Source: Hygrocybe punicea (taxonomy: Eukaryota > Basidiomycota > Agaricomycetes > Agaricales > Hygrophoraceae). Taken from it: DNA of 64,000 nucleotides. The DNA lies in the NCBI GenBank assembly GCA_963556145.1, contig OY744471.1, positions 4,209,590 to 4,273,589 on the forward strand. Reading direction: 5' to 3'. This document shows, piece by piece, positions 34,501-47,096 of this stretch; position 1 is the first letter of the stretch; every line of letters starts with the position of its first letter. The notes under the pieces are model-generated. The model did not search any database. It was not told the DNA's origin and worked only from the letters and a program-made list of their open reading frames with translations. The translations under genes were made by a program, and so were the position numbers.

Positions 34501-37500
34501 TAGTGGAATATTTGGAAAGTTTGTGTGTAGGACAATTCATGACAGGTTCTAAAGATGAGGTATCACAGAAAATGGAACAGACAATGTCGAAACCTGAATA
34601 TCAACCACCAACATGTGTCATGCCAGATCCACCATCATATAATTGTTCCATGAATTGTCAATATCACAACAAAAGATCAACATGGTGGCAAAGGTTTCAA
34701 GATGTTGTAGATGATCTTTTATTGCGATTAAATGTACATAACAGGCATGATGGCAAAAAAAAGCCATACTGTCTTAATTCGAAAGGTGAATGTAAACGAC
34801 GATTGCCCCGTGATATCTTTCAACAAACTTTTGTAGAACCTAACACTGGTGCTCTCAACCTCAAGCATGGTGAACCTTGGATGAACACGGTGACACCTGA
34901 AGTTACATATATGCTACGATGCAATTCTGATGTGACCGGCTTATTATCAGGTACTGCAATAAAGGCCATAGTTGCATACATAACAGATTATATTACAAAA
35001 TTCTCCTTGAAGACCTATAGCATTTTTGAAGTTATAAAAAGTATTTTTGATAAGAATTCCAAAATGATTGGTGGTGACCTGAAAAGAAAAGACAAAGTCA
35101 GAAAACTGTTTACACAAATAGTCAATTCACTCACCTCCAAAATGGAAATTGGTGCTCCAATGGCTTCATTATATGTGCTTGGAAATCCTGATCACTACAC
35201 CAGTCATAAATTCGTGCCATTCTTTTGGAGATCTTATGTTAAAGAGGTTATCAGTGCATGGTCTGATGAAGAAATTCCTAATATATGTGAAGACCAAAAT
35301 AATGCACAAAAGGTTGTTATTGGTAAGAATAATGGCGCATACATTGGACTTTCCAAAGTAAATAATTATATGTTCAGACCCGCCTTGTATGATAATGTAT
35401 CACTGTATGACTGGATACGTCTTGCCACTATGGAACCAAAGAAAAGACGCACCAAAACAAAGACCAAAAGGGCCAGAAAAGAACCAGTGCAAAACCAAAT
35501 TTTTGACAATCTAGGCTGTGATGATTTGTCTGACTCTTGCACTGAACCTACTAATGTTGACTATTCCAGTGATGACAACTTGTCTGATGTCGTTGATAAT
35601 GATATACTCATGGAGATAGATGAAATTCCAAAACCTGATAGTTTGAATAGACATGCAGGCACAGAAATAGCTGATAAAACAAATGAAGTTGATCTTAATA
35701 AATTGACAAATTTTGAAAATGATTATACTTTACATCCCAATCATCCACAATATCTTACCCACCATGCCAAAATGAAAGGGAATGATCCTTTCATAGTTCC
35801 TAATTTTATTCCAAACACTTTGCCAAGGGCTGACTGTGGTGATCGAGAATATTATTGTTGTACAATGTTAACGTTTTTCAAGCCATGGAGAAGTGGCAAA
35901 GAACTCAAAAGTAAATTACAAACATGGGATAATGCTTTTATAGACCACGAGTTTTCTAAAAGAGAACTAGAGATCATGAAATACTTTGGTCTGCGGTATG
36001 AATGTTTGGATGCAAGAGATGATTTCTCTGCTAAACGTCAGAAGAATAATACTGCAAATATAAGGTATTCATGGGCGACCTCAAACAGTCTTGATGAACT
36101 GGATGACATGCACAATGCTGAATTTGCATTTAATGGCGACGACTTCAACAACAATATTGATGAAGACAATAATGACACGGAAATACTCCTGAAACTTGGT
36201 CAAAAAGGACAAAAGAGGAAAGATCAAATGCTGATAGCTGAAAGAACTTTGAAAAGGTCAGGGTGGCTCGATGATTGTATTGATGGTACCCCAGATATAG
36301 GACCGTTGATACCTATAGAACCACCTGTAGTACAATCAGCAAAATTGTGGAGAACTGCAGTCCTTGCAAAGAAAAAGGAAATCATCGATGACAGAAATAA
36401 AAATTTACCAACAAACACAGCAACCATAAATAAATTGGGAAATTTTCAATATAATGATGTCAAGATAGTGGATGCAGCATACATCAACCATATGTTTATT
36501 CCTGCAAACAGAGCTGATCGTCATCTTATTGATGTAACTATCAATGATTACAAGTTGAACACTGACCAAAAGAGAGCATTTCATATCATTGCGAATCACT
36601 CTACCTTGATTAACGGTTCTGATAAGCTACGCATGTATCTTGGTGGGATGGCAGGCACAGGGAAATCACAAGTCATCAAAGCATTGACTAGTTTTTTTGG
36701 TAAACACAACGAAAATCATCGATTTGTGGTTCTTGCACCAACCGGTGGTGCTGCTGCCCTTGTAAATGGATCCACATATCACTCCATTCTTGGAATTAAT
36801 CAGGGAGGATCATCTCGTTCCCTTGCACAAGTACGTGCCAATCTTGATGGTGTGGATTACATTTTCATTGATGAGGTGTCAATGTTATCTTGCAGAGATA
36901 TGTATAAAATCAGTGCTCAGTGTGCAAAAGCACGTGGTGTTTATGATGAACCCTTTGGTGGCATTAATATGATATTTGCAGGAGATTTTGGCCAACTTCC
37001 ACCAGCTATGAGTGGTGCTCCTTTATACTCTGGAACCGTTGGTGTCCAAATCAATTCCAGTCAAACTATAGCAAATCAGGAAGCGGCTATAGGCAAAGCT
37101 CTTTGGCATCAAATAACAACAGTTGTTATATTACATGAAAATATGAGACAAACCAATCAGTCAGAAGAAGATGTCCAACTGAGGCTTGCTTTGGAAAACA
37201 TGAGATACAAAGCATGTACTCCCAAAGATATTGCATTTCTTCGTACTCGTGTTGCAGGAAAAGGTCCAAATGATCCAAAATTAGCCCAAAAGAAATTCAG
37301 GAATGTGTCAGTTATAACTGCATTGAATGCACAAAAAGACAAAATCAATGAACTTGGTATTCAACGTTTTGCTGCTGAAAATAGGAGACCATTAACATCA
37401 TTCTATTCCATAGACAGATGGAATGATCCTACTAGTTCCAATAGCAAAAGAAAATCTCATCACATGTCAACAATTTTGGATCCTATTCGACACACAAAGA

Positions 37501-39284
37501 TATTGGAACCTTCACTCCAAAAGCTACTTTGGAGCCAACCACATGCATCATCCTCTGATCATATACCAGGAAGATTGGACTTATGTGTAGGCATGCCAGT
37601 GATGCTGAGGAACAATGATGCAACAGAGTGCTGCATTACCAAAGGAGCAGAGGGCATAGTTGTGGGTTGGCAGAGTGCAATAGGTCCTGAGCAACAAACT
37701 GTACTGGACACTTTATTTGTCAGATTATTGAATCCTCCAAAAAAAATTAACATAGAAGGACTTCCTGAAAATGTTGTGCTGATTACAAAACATGTCACTT
37801 CCACCATGTGCTCATTACCCAATGATGATGTGATATCTTTGTCAAGAGAACAAGTGTTAGTACTACCTAATTTTGCAATGACTGATTATGCATGTCAAGG
37901 ACGTACTCGTCCTAACAATGTAGTTGACCTCAGTAGTTGTAGAAACCACCAATCCTATTATACTTGCTTATCAAGAAGTGCTTCTGCAGCAGGAACTATC
38001 ATCATGCAAGGCTTTGATCCCAAAGTAATTACTGGGGGTGCTTCTGGATATCTCAGGCAGGAATTCAGAGAATTAGAACTGCTTGATGAGATTACCAAAC
38101 TGAAATATCAAGGACTCTTACCAGACCATGTCAAGGGAGATCAGCGAAATTCTATCATTGATCAATTTAGAAAATGGAAAGGAAAGTCATATATTCCAAA
38201 AAACATTCATCATGCTATCGCATGGAAAGCCACGGAGCAACTAAATCAATACACAACACAGCCCTCTCCATGGCAATTAATTAAACCTATGAACAAAAAT
38301 CAAAAGGCAGATTTCAGAAACCTCAACTTTGTTCCTGCAAAAGGAACTGTTCCAATCACTGTCACTCATAAAAATTCAATGGCCAATGTATTGCAAAATA
38401 AAAAACGAAAATTACAACAAGTTGTAAGTTCATCTTCCATAGTGAAAAAAAGACGAAAAACAAGTACTATTGAATTAAATGAACCAAAAGGGTTTATATG
38501 GGATGCGCAAGATTGGAGCTGTGCTTATGATTCACTCTTTACAATATTACTAGCAATATGGAATGAAGATCCATCAAGTTGGAAAAAAAGATTCAATAGC
38601 ATCAATGAAATATTAAAGATTTTGAGCTTAGGATTCAAACGATCCAAGAATCACACAACAGATTTAGAAACAGTTAGAAATACAATCAGACATTTATTGC
38701 ATCAAGATAAACCCGAAATATTTCCTTATGGTCAAGTTGGCATTGCCATAAGTGATTTGGCCCATTATATAATGAAAGCAAATGAACCAATGACTTCAAC
38801 TTGTCTTAAATGTATCAATTGTGAAAACATAACCATTCCGGAAAATGATAGATGTGACGCCATCTTTCATTGTTCATATTCATTTTCTGGAACAATCTCA
38901 ACATGTCTTGCTCAAATCATAGTTAATAGACAATGGCACAAATGTCAATTGTGTTGGGGAGAGATTACTAAATTTATTGCATTTAACAAAATTCCACCTC
39001 TAATCATGTTTACAGTTGACTCTATTGAGAATTTAATAATTAGTCAAGTTATAAACTTGTCAATTGATGACATATCCACTGCTTACACATTGAGAGGAAT
39101 TGTGTACTTTGGTGATGCACATTTTACTGCCCGCATATTCATCAACAGTATGGTATGGTTTCATGATGGTATATCAACCAGATCAATTTGTATTAATGAA
39201 GGTGATATAGATGACTTTTCAAATATTAATTTATTGTCATGTAATGGTAATAATGCTGTACTGTTTATATATGCTCAATCTTAA
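31546..39284 (+). pseudogene. Helitron Rep/helicase with C-terminal protease-like domain, broken
   Basis: One long gene is read in three pieces. The first part (31546-34280) contains a Cys-rich block (NWCRDTSPECF, SGCAVCGQL), and LTFAEQLLIARVRHNKCIV with FIFTGPARPTPEDM, typical of the DUF6570-like N-terminus of fungal Helitrons. In-frame TGA codons cut it at 32911-32913 and at 33040-33042. A one-base frame change at about 34265 leads into the second frame, which holds the HUH motif (TLHLHMLLW), the two-tyrosine motif (YITDYIT) and a PIF1-type helicase: Walker A GMAGTGKSQ, Walker B FIDEVSML, FAGDFGQLPP and YACQGRTRPNNVVDLSSC. From about 38490 a further domain begins with DWSCAYDSLFTILLAIW and ends with YTLRGIVYFGDAHFTARIF, resembling the Cys and His boxes of ubiquitin-peptidase-like enzymes. 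Rolling-circle transposition needs the intact protein, so this copy is non-autonomous. Confidence 0.9.
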
Positions 39285-42200
39285 TATGTGTTCTCTTGCT
39301 AAAAGAAGGGACGAGTAACATGCCATGCAAAGCAATGGCCCACACCCCACTAGTATTATTCCTTTCTTTCCTCCACCAGATCCAGGGCAGCTTGTGACTC
39401 CTCTGGCGCACTCTATTCTCCTCAAGCATATCACCACTCATCTTGATATCCTCCTGCCTCAGCACTTTGAAATGATCCAAAATGACTGCATTCCCCCCTA
39501 GATTGACCAATGCTCGACGAGCCTGCCTGTAGCTGGTGGCATATTTACCAACTTTTTGCTGGATGGCATGTATGTCGTCCCATGCTCAAGTCTTCTTCTT
39601 CTGGCTGTTTGCTCCACGAACAGAGGTTCGAAAGATTACCATTTTCTCACCCAGTGTCATCCTCAAGTTTTCCAAACAATCGTTTGCTTGGCTCACCCTG
39701 AGTTCCACCTCCTGAGCCACCAAATTTTCCAAACCCAGCCAAGCACATTCCTCCACTCCTAAGGTTGATGGCATTGTGAGTCGGCAATTTTCTGGCCATT
39801 CTGCAACATGGTCATCATCTTCTTCATCTACCCCACCCTCCTCATCCACATCCACAATCCAGTCATCAGCAGTGGGATCATAATTGACCAGATTACACTC
39901 ATCCACATCTTCACCAAGTATTCCTTGTATTTTTCTGTGGAACGAGTCAATCCGAGACTGCAGTCTATTTTGCCGATCCTCCAGATTTGCCTGGTCTGTG
40001 AAACTGCCCGTTTTTTGAACAGCACGAGCCGTTGTTTTCAGAGTATTCCTGTAGGGTAAACAAATGTCAAAGAGACAATCGATGAGAATGAGGATACATC
40101 CTACTGTGCTTGTTCTATGTTTATTCCTTCATTTAAGATGGTCACCCGACCAGCCATTACATCTTTGGGATTCCCTGTCATCAGTCTCAACCTGATCTCA
40201 GCCTGCGATGGTGCTGGTGAAACATCATTACCGTGTCCAAAACACCAACACTTTACAAGACAAACCTTTCTCCATTCTGACGTCGAATACCCTCAAGTAG
40301 TCACCATGGAAATCCATTGCCCTTCTTTCTTCTTCCTTCCACTCCGCCAGCACTTGCTCATCCACAGTTTCGGAAAGCTCCTCAAAGGCTGCCTTCATTT
40401 CCTGCATTCCATCTACTGCTTTATCATATCGTTTCAACAAAGACTGAACTGTGTGACAGCTATGGTGATGATATGTATTGATGACATGCCTATGAATCAC
40501 CTACCCATTCCTACCAACTTCTTCCAATTTGAATCCCTCATAAGGTCATCCAAGATCTCACGTCGTTGGGATTTTGACATGAAACGAATAAAACTGGAAA
40601 TCTTGTTGATGATAGCCCACAGTGTCTCCAAAATTTCACCATCCCGCTGACCAGCACCACGAACGAAGTTGAGACTGAATAGGGCAAAACACTTGGCAAC
40701 ATGTGCACCAAGATGAAACTTGCCCACAGCCCCAATGATCTCAAGCGCCTCAGGGAGAGTGAGGTGGTCGGAATCGGAAACCCTTTTAGCAAAATTGATC
40801 AGCCAACTGCAGGCAATATCATATTCCACCAGTGCTTGGGTGATACCACTGTGGCACAGCCTATTGAGAGCGTTGCATATCGAATAATCAACGTTCATGT
40901 GTCTGGTGCAGGCTCTTTAATAAATTTGTCATGATTCATAGCTCAAAATACATGACTAACCGTTCACCCTTCTGGAAGTCAACGACACTGTGGGGTACAA
41001 AGCAACCATGCTTGGCACCTGCACATGCACTGATGCCAGTAGCATATAAGTTATGACGATTGGCATTTGCTTGGTTGACGGCCTTGTGATTGGAGCACTG
41101 TGACCTCTGATACATGATCATTGATTTAGCATTCACGAAATTCACAATTCGATAAATACCTCTTTGGACTCCAGGGAAGCTGCCAGATGAGCACGATAAG
41201 GTGCATCCTCAACCATATAGCCTTGTCCATCAATAAGCCCAACGTCGTCATCAGGCTTCCACATGTTAATCTGCTCAGCTTTGAAATTGCCGTCAACGAC
41301 GATGCTGGGCCTGTAAAGCCACCTGTTTCCCTGTTTGGTGTGGAACTACATGAAAGCTGATCAGAATGACCCACTGATGTGGTCTATCCATCCAGTTCTG
41401 CGGAATATTTATCCCTGGCTGGGGACATGCAGGGCAAAACAATGCCAGATCGCCATTACCAGGCTCCCTCTCAGTGTCATACCCAAAGCCGAATCGTTTC
41501 TTGAGGTGCAAGTATCGCCACTGTCTTGACACCCTCATTAGCTCACGATAACGATCCTGAACACCATAACTCAGTACTCTGTTCTGTATGCACAATGTAA
41601 CAAAACAACTAGTATATCACGAACCGGCAATGTATCTGGAAATGCATTGCAAGACAGTCTCCTTAACTTGTTATAAAAGTTGTTTGCAGACATTTTGCAC
41701 TCCATCGAATCAATGTAGAAATGATCCAGGAGCTGGAAAGTGAATGCTGACGATGGCCGTTTTGCTGTTACAGGATACAAATGCATTCGAAGTAGTTGAA
41801 TATCTCGAGTGGGGGCATCTGGGCAGGAGCACCATCGGATTCGAAGTCAGTAAATTCCATTTGTATGAGTGACAGTTATGATATCTTCCTCGGTGTGAAC
41901 TGCCAAAGCCGGATCCAAATCGTCCTCCTCACCACCACCTGACATAAGAACATCATGCAGATATGTATCTTCGACAGATGGCTGGGGGCCATCTTGTCTG
42001 TATGATGGACAATCGCCTCCACCATGGCCAAGACGCATGACCAGGCCAATCGTATTAAGGTCATGTTTCAGGAAACATCTGCCATTCCATATCTCAATTC
42101 TGTGGAATGGATTATGAATGTGTGTCTGCAAACAACAATGCTGGCAGAACGAAGGGCAACCATAGCAATCAGGGCAACGAATGGAGATATCGGCCATCAG

Positions 42201-42592
42201 ACATGACTGGCATGTAACATCGGAAGGGGGGGCCTCAGATGATAAGAGTTCAGAGAGGTATTGCTTGTGAATCGCTTTCCAGGCTTCCATTTCATCATTC
42301 TGTGTCTAATTGACATGCAATCAAAATCAAGTCGTACAGATAATAGTTGTGTCAACCTTTCCACGCTTATTGCGATGTCTCCTTGTCTGAGGGTCCTTCT
42401 CTTCCACAAACGACGTTGAGGGCAAGGGAAGATCTTCACTCCTATGTGATTGTTTTACAGGACTTGGCGGACGAATAACTGGACGAGCCTTGACTGTCTT
42501 TCCACCTTGTTTCTTTTCCACCACCATAAATTCAACCTCTCTGGCAAATTCCTTTTTTTTTCCCGACTGGGAAATGACTTTTGATTTCGGCA
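39265..42592 (-). pseudogene. KDZ transposase with CxC2 cysteine cluster, one in-frame TGA
   Basis: The minus-strand gene starts at MPKSKVISQSGKKK (42592). Exon 2 (from 42305) carries the CxC2 cluster (CQSCLMADISIRCPDCYGC and CQHCCLQTHIHNPFHRI). Later exons contain FGFGYDTEREPGNGDLALFC, IVVDGNFKAEQINMW (first catalytic Asp), NALNRLCH, YDIACSWLINF (second Asp), VGKFHLGAHVAKCFALFS, and GEILETLWAIINKIS (Glu), which is the full set expected for KDZ enzymes. A TGA at 41849-41847 interrupts the frame shortly before MHLYPVTAKRPSSAFTF. The C-terminal end diverges at about 39290, next to the Helitron gene end, and lacks the usual final helical segment, so it is also truncated. Confidence 0.88.
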
Positions 42593-42736
42593 TGGATGAA
42601 CAATAGTTAGATGAGTGTGGGAAAAGTGAGAAAATGACATGCCTTATAAAGACCAATACATGAGGCAAAACACATGGATAATAATAAAGATTATTACGTC
42701 GCTTGATATACAAATACATTTGAGGACAGGAAAATG

Positions 42737-44522
42737 TTACAAATCCGATGAACTGTCAGAATCTGATACCATAGTTGGGGCCTCAAACCAACCAGGGACC
42801 AATTTAACATCACCGGATGAACCCTCCTTTCCTTCCAATACAACCCTTTCCAGCGCATCACCCTGAATGCAATTACAAACAGCTTGCCTGCGCAACGCCC
42901 CCTGGAGTTCCTGATGGAGCGTGGGTATCCGCCCGTCTTGCCATGGATCTTTGGCAGCTCTGATAGCAATCTCATCACCCAGCATGATGTTCATCATTTC
43001 TATTGGGTTTTCTAAGAAGATTCGGAGGAAGTGCAGCATGTAGATGCCGCAATCATCAAAATTCGGCTGGACAGGTACCTGAAAACAAATGTTCAATTCA
43101 TTCGCAACACGGAGGTTAGACGTGGTTCACCTTGGGGGTGATTCTCTTGATAGGTGCCAGCTTTTTCACCTGTCTGGTGTTCTTCGCAATGCAGGCCAGC
43201 CATGCATGCACCAGGGATATATCTTTTTGATGGTGTGCTGGGGCAGTGAATCAAGGACAAATGTTACGCTAACCAACGATGAGTAAGTTCAATGCAAAGC
43301 TGAAATGGATAACTACGTGTGTAGTCCATCAGGAGGATTTTCTAACAAACATGCAGCAGGATTTGCCACGATAATCAAATACCAGTGGTCACTGATGGGG
43401 AAGTGAGATGTTGCCTTCACGAAAACTGACTACACTCACCCAGTGGGCACAGGAAAGACCAAGTATGGGAGCGAAAATATGTCGATTGCCTTCGTCCACC
43501 TCTTCAAAGTCTTCACCCCGTTCTTCCTATGACCAGATTCAGAGGAAATGAAGTTATATGAACAACCAAGCAACGTGCACCTCAATTTCTCCATGAAAAA
43601 AATAATGAATATGTGTATGTTTGCCGGCAACTCCGGCTGATGGATTGCTGCTTGCTGCAGAGCGTAACTGAAACGGGGAATAAGCTACTGCACTGGAGGG
43701 TTGAAATGTACCTACTGGGTACCGAAATTAATCAGTTTGTCATCTAGCCAATCCTTTTCCAAACGTTGATATGACATCCACGGAACAGCACCCCGCTCTG
43801 AGTATTTTGCAACAGTACACGTGTTTTCAACACTAGAACACCTGAGGTGAGTGACGGGCCTGGCCATGGCAATGTGATGTACATGACCGCATCTGGCCTT
43901 TCATTCAACTGCAAAAATCGGCCATTGGTTTCGATGTCATTTCTGTTGAAGTAGAGATTAGTTGTGGTATGAATGTGTGATACTCACTGTAAATACTTGA
44001 TGCTACTTTCGCCCAGTGTACTGGTGAGCAAACTGAGCAAATCCGCATACATATCTGATGTCCAGGATGCATGCTCATTGTCGAAATAAATGCCAATTTG
44101 ATGTTTTGAAACAATCTCTGAGTATCAATTGCAGTCACATGTAAGCTTATTGAAATGGTGGCGTACCATTGTTCTCTCTGCCTAAAAACACGCATGTGGC
44201 TTTATCCACATGCCGAGAAACGAGCACATGCGATACCAAGCCCCGTATCTGCTCTTCATTTGGTTTGGTGGCCTACAAAATTACTTGAATATCAAGGGTG
44301 GGCTGTTGAAGACTGACAATCACCTGGCAACTGACAACATCGCGTTCCACCAATAGTTGCATGGTCACAGAGCTGTCCTCTGTCAAAATACAACAAACAC
44401 TTGTATACGACAGTGAGTGATGATTAGGATGCTGAACATGATGACTTACCATGATCCTTTGCATTCAAACTCGACAGATGTGGTCCCTTCCGGAGATTTG
44501 TGGTAGGTGTTTCCACCAGAGA
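42737..44522 (-). CDS. ULP1-like cysteine peptidase (C48) linked to KDZ
   Basis: Short exons on the minus strand between about 44522 and 42737 give a SUMO-peptidase-like fold in order: SHVLVSRHVDKATCVFLG and HQIGIYFDNEHASWTSDMY upstream, KDWLDDKLINF (the N-terminal substrate-binding stretch, near 43730), DHWYLIIVANP with the catalytic His (near 43390), VLDSLPQHT with the Asp (near 43265), and QPNFDDCGIYMLHF with Gln and Cys (near 43050). The last exon ends in a Ser/Asp-rich tail with stop at 42737. All four catalytic positions are present. ULP1-like genes are known companions of KDZ elements. The intergenic distance to the KDZ start is about 145 bp on the same strand. The exact 5' end is unresolved. 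Confidence 0.8.
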
Positions 44523-44644
44523 CTGTGAAAAGGACGGGGAGTAGGAGAGATGGCATATTCAATTGATGTGAGGTTATGCATGTGATGGTTGAGAACAAAG
44601 AGGCTGTTCAATCATGTGATGCCGGGTCACATGTAATGTGGACC

Positions 44645-44672
44645 CGTGACATCACACATGCGTGATGTCACG
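44645..44672. repeat. Inverted repeat of CGTGACATCAC
   Basis: Arms CGTGACATCAC (44645-44655) and GTGATGTCACG (44662-44672) surround the six bases ACATGC. The same 11-mer pair forms the larger palindrome at 45634-45669, about 1 kb away. Confidence 0.8.
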
Positions 44673-45633
44673 CCGCTGTGGGACACATTTAACGCAGTAG
44701 GGAAATCGGATAGCAAAGAAGAGGTAATGGCAGCGCCGCACAAATTGCACATCCTCTATGAGATTGCTCATTTCCCACGTAGCCATTATTCTATTTTTTC
44801 TAGTAGATATGATACCCTAAAATGGGCATTTGTTTTTATTTGGTCAGAAATCACCTTATTCCATCACACCCTGAGTCACACCATCAACGTTGGCCAAGGT
44901 AATTTCTCTTGATTCCAACACACTACCATCTTGCTGCGTGGCAATAATCACTGGTACGGCAGCAAATGACAGCGCCATTGTATCCTTGGTAGGGCACTGT
45001 ACCAGGGAAATGTGGAACGCCGCATTTATGGCGGTTCTTGTTGACGTGTGGCCTGGTAAAGCTGCTGATTTTCATGACATTGAATGCTTCCCCCAGTGTG
45101 TTTACAACATTACACTGACCCCACTTTTGATTGTTTAGGATGTGCCTGAAATCTATTCGTGTCTTTTCATGCGGCCGTCACTGAACAAGAACAATATTCT
45201 GTCCGATGGCTCGGCATGATGCGATCGGAAGATGCAGGCCATGCACGAACGCCGTTCCTGAAAGGAGGCTGGCCACACATGTTTGGTGTGGACGAAAATG
45301 TTTGTATGTGTATGGGATATTTCGTTCACCTAGCCACTAGGTTTGTTGCAGGTGTGCTACATCCCTTGATTGTCGGTGAAACCTGTGAACGTTAATTTTC
45401 ACCAACCGCCCACATATACAGTTGAAATCAAGGCAAAGGTGTTCATTATTCGGGAGCGACGCTGTAATTAAACGTCTGTGCAACAAAGTGCCATTCACAA
45501 GCTTCCTGCCCAGAGCATGAATTTCAAAGGTAACAATATACAGTACTGATGTTTCCGTAACTACGAGCCTTTGCAACACTGCCATTTACGACTTTCCTAG
45601 CCAGTATATGAATGCACACAACGAGTCACGCCT
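44673..45633. other. Gap without a confident gene
   Basis: Short open stretches exist (for example around 44890-45138) but none shows a recognisable domain or a convincing exon series. The interval is flanked by two related palindromes. Confidence 0.4.
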
Positions 45634-45669
45634 GTGATGTCACGTTTGGACGTCCAAACGTGACATCAC
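45634..45669. repeat. Perfect 36-bp palindrome
   Basis: The two 18-base arms are exact complements around the central GACGTC; the left arm starts GTGATGTCACGTTTGG. Beyond a three-base mismatch on each side the symmetry resumes with AGTCACG and CGTGACT (about 45624-45679). Confidence 0.9.
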
Positions 45670-46029
45670 GGACGTGACTTGTCACCATCCAAACTTGGCC
45701 ACATCATGTGAGTCAAGTCATTTCACATGATGAAAACCAACCACGTTTGTCACATGAACAAATACAACCAATCACAAGCGCTGATTGAATTTTTTTCCTA
45801 TCCTTCGTTGTTTTCCCCCTCATCATTGTACATCCCACACTGCGAGATTGTTGTACCAGGCAACAATCTCACATTATGGGATGCCACGCACTTTAGGTTA
45901 CATATCATTCTTCTACCTGAATGGTAAGTGGTTTGTTATGTCTCTGCTGAATGCCATTCACTTAGAATATTCGTAAGTGACTGATTGTTTGTCACTGCGA
46001 TTGATCTTCTACAGCTTCCTGCCAAGGTT

Positions 46030-46710
46030 TCCACATGCATTAATTGTGGAATCAGTACGTGCCAAACCGATGGTGGCCGGTCCTCGGACATGGGTGCTTG
46101 CTGCCGCTGGTCAACCTGGAATGAAAAGGTGGGTGAATCTCACCGATTTGCTTGCCAGGCAACCTCCTTGCAACAGGCCTGGCGGTATACCCGTTTACAT
46201 CCAAGGTGTGTGGCTTACTGACAATTTTACTGCTTTCAGATAAGTTATCCATGAGCGCGAGTTGTGGCATCAGTGCGTGCCAAACCGGTGGTGGCAGGTC
46301 CTCAGACATGGGCGCTTGCTGCCGCCGGTCAACCTGGAATGAAAGGGTGGGTGAATCCCCCTGATTTCCTTGCCAGGCAACCTCCTTGCAGCGGGCCTGG
46401 CGGTATACCCGTTTACATCCAAGGTGTGTGTCTTCTCATTTTAATATTGCACTTTTAGTAGTGATTCACTTTCATTACAGCTGCTCTTTCCATCATGTTT
46501 TGTGGCGGTGAATAGGCTTACTGACAATTTTACTGCTTTCAGATAAGTTATCCATGAGTGCGAGTTGTGGCATCAGTGCATGCCAAACCAGTGGTGGCTG
46601 GTCCTCAGACATGGGCGCTTGCTGCTGCCGGTCAACCCGGAATGAAAGGGCGGGTGAATCCCTCTGATTTCCTTGCCAGGCAACCTCCTTGCAGCGGGCC
46701 TGGCGCCTCT
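46030..46710 (+). repeat. Three copies of a ~170-bp unit with a conserved reading frame
   Basis: The landmark GCCAAACC starts at 46061, 46279 and 46582. Each copy reads, in the same frame, a peptide like AKPVVAGPQTWALAAAGQP followed by GMKGWVNPPDFLARQPPC. Differences between copies are few. Between copies lies sequence with GTGTGTG and TTTTACTGCTTTCAG-like stretches, which look like intron ends, so these may be duplicated exons. On the minus strand copy 3 supplies the C-terminal end of the coiled-coil frame at 46632. Confidence 0.75.
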
Positions 46711-47096
46711 CGTGCCTCCCTCTCCTGGGCCTCTCGCGTCTCCCACTCTTGTACTTCTTGTAACTGTCTTGCCATCTCTTGGTTCTGTGCTGCTACCCGT
46801 TCTGCTTGCTCCTTTTGCTTTGCTTGTCTCTCCGTAATCTTTTTCGTCCACAGAAGCTTCAACGTCGATGTATCGTCATCCATCTCGCTGTCGCCACCAC
46901 ACCCATCAAAGCTACCACTACTTGCACTCTCGTCACTCCAACTATCGTCACCCTCTTCGCTACTGACTGCTTTCTGTTTTCCCTTGCTGGAATTGGCGGC
47001 ATTTTCTGTTTTCTTCTTGGGGTGGACTGTCTTTAATGCTGGAACATTCGATTTGGATCTGCGAGCTCCGATAGCATTCGATTGTGCAGCTCCCAT
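46632..47096 (-). CDS. Small coiled-coil protein, doubtful
   Basis: A 154-codon frame on the minus strand: a basic N-terminus (NAIGARRSKSNVPALKT), an acidic Ser-rich middle, then a Gln/Glu/Arg-rich coiled coil (KKITERQAKQKEQAERVA) and a C-terminus that runs into repeat copy 3. A short direct repeat of about 23 bases with GAGCTGCACAATCGA near 47085-47130 shifts an upstream frame, so the 5' end may be disrupted. No family recognised. Confidence 0.35.
   Translation of the reverse strand: MGAAQSNAIGARRSKSNVPALKTVHPKKKTENAANSSKGKQKAVSSEEGDDSWSDESASSGSFDGCGGDSEMDDDTSTLKLLWTKKITERQAKQKEQAERVAAQNQEMARQLQEVQEWETREAQEREAREAPGPLQGGCLARKSEGFTRPFIPG

Noticed and set aside
39285..39300. Helitron 3' terminus CTAA at about 39298
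   Set aside because: The tetranucleotide fits the CTRR rule but no hairpin precedes it and it lies only 15 bases after the stop codon, so I did not annotate it as the true end.
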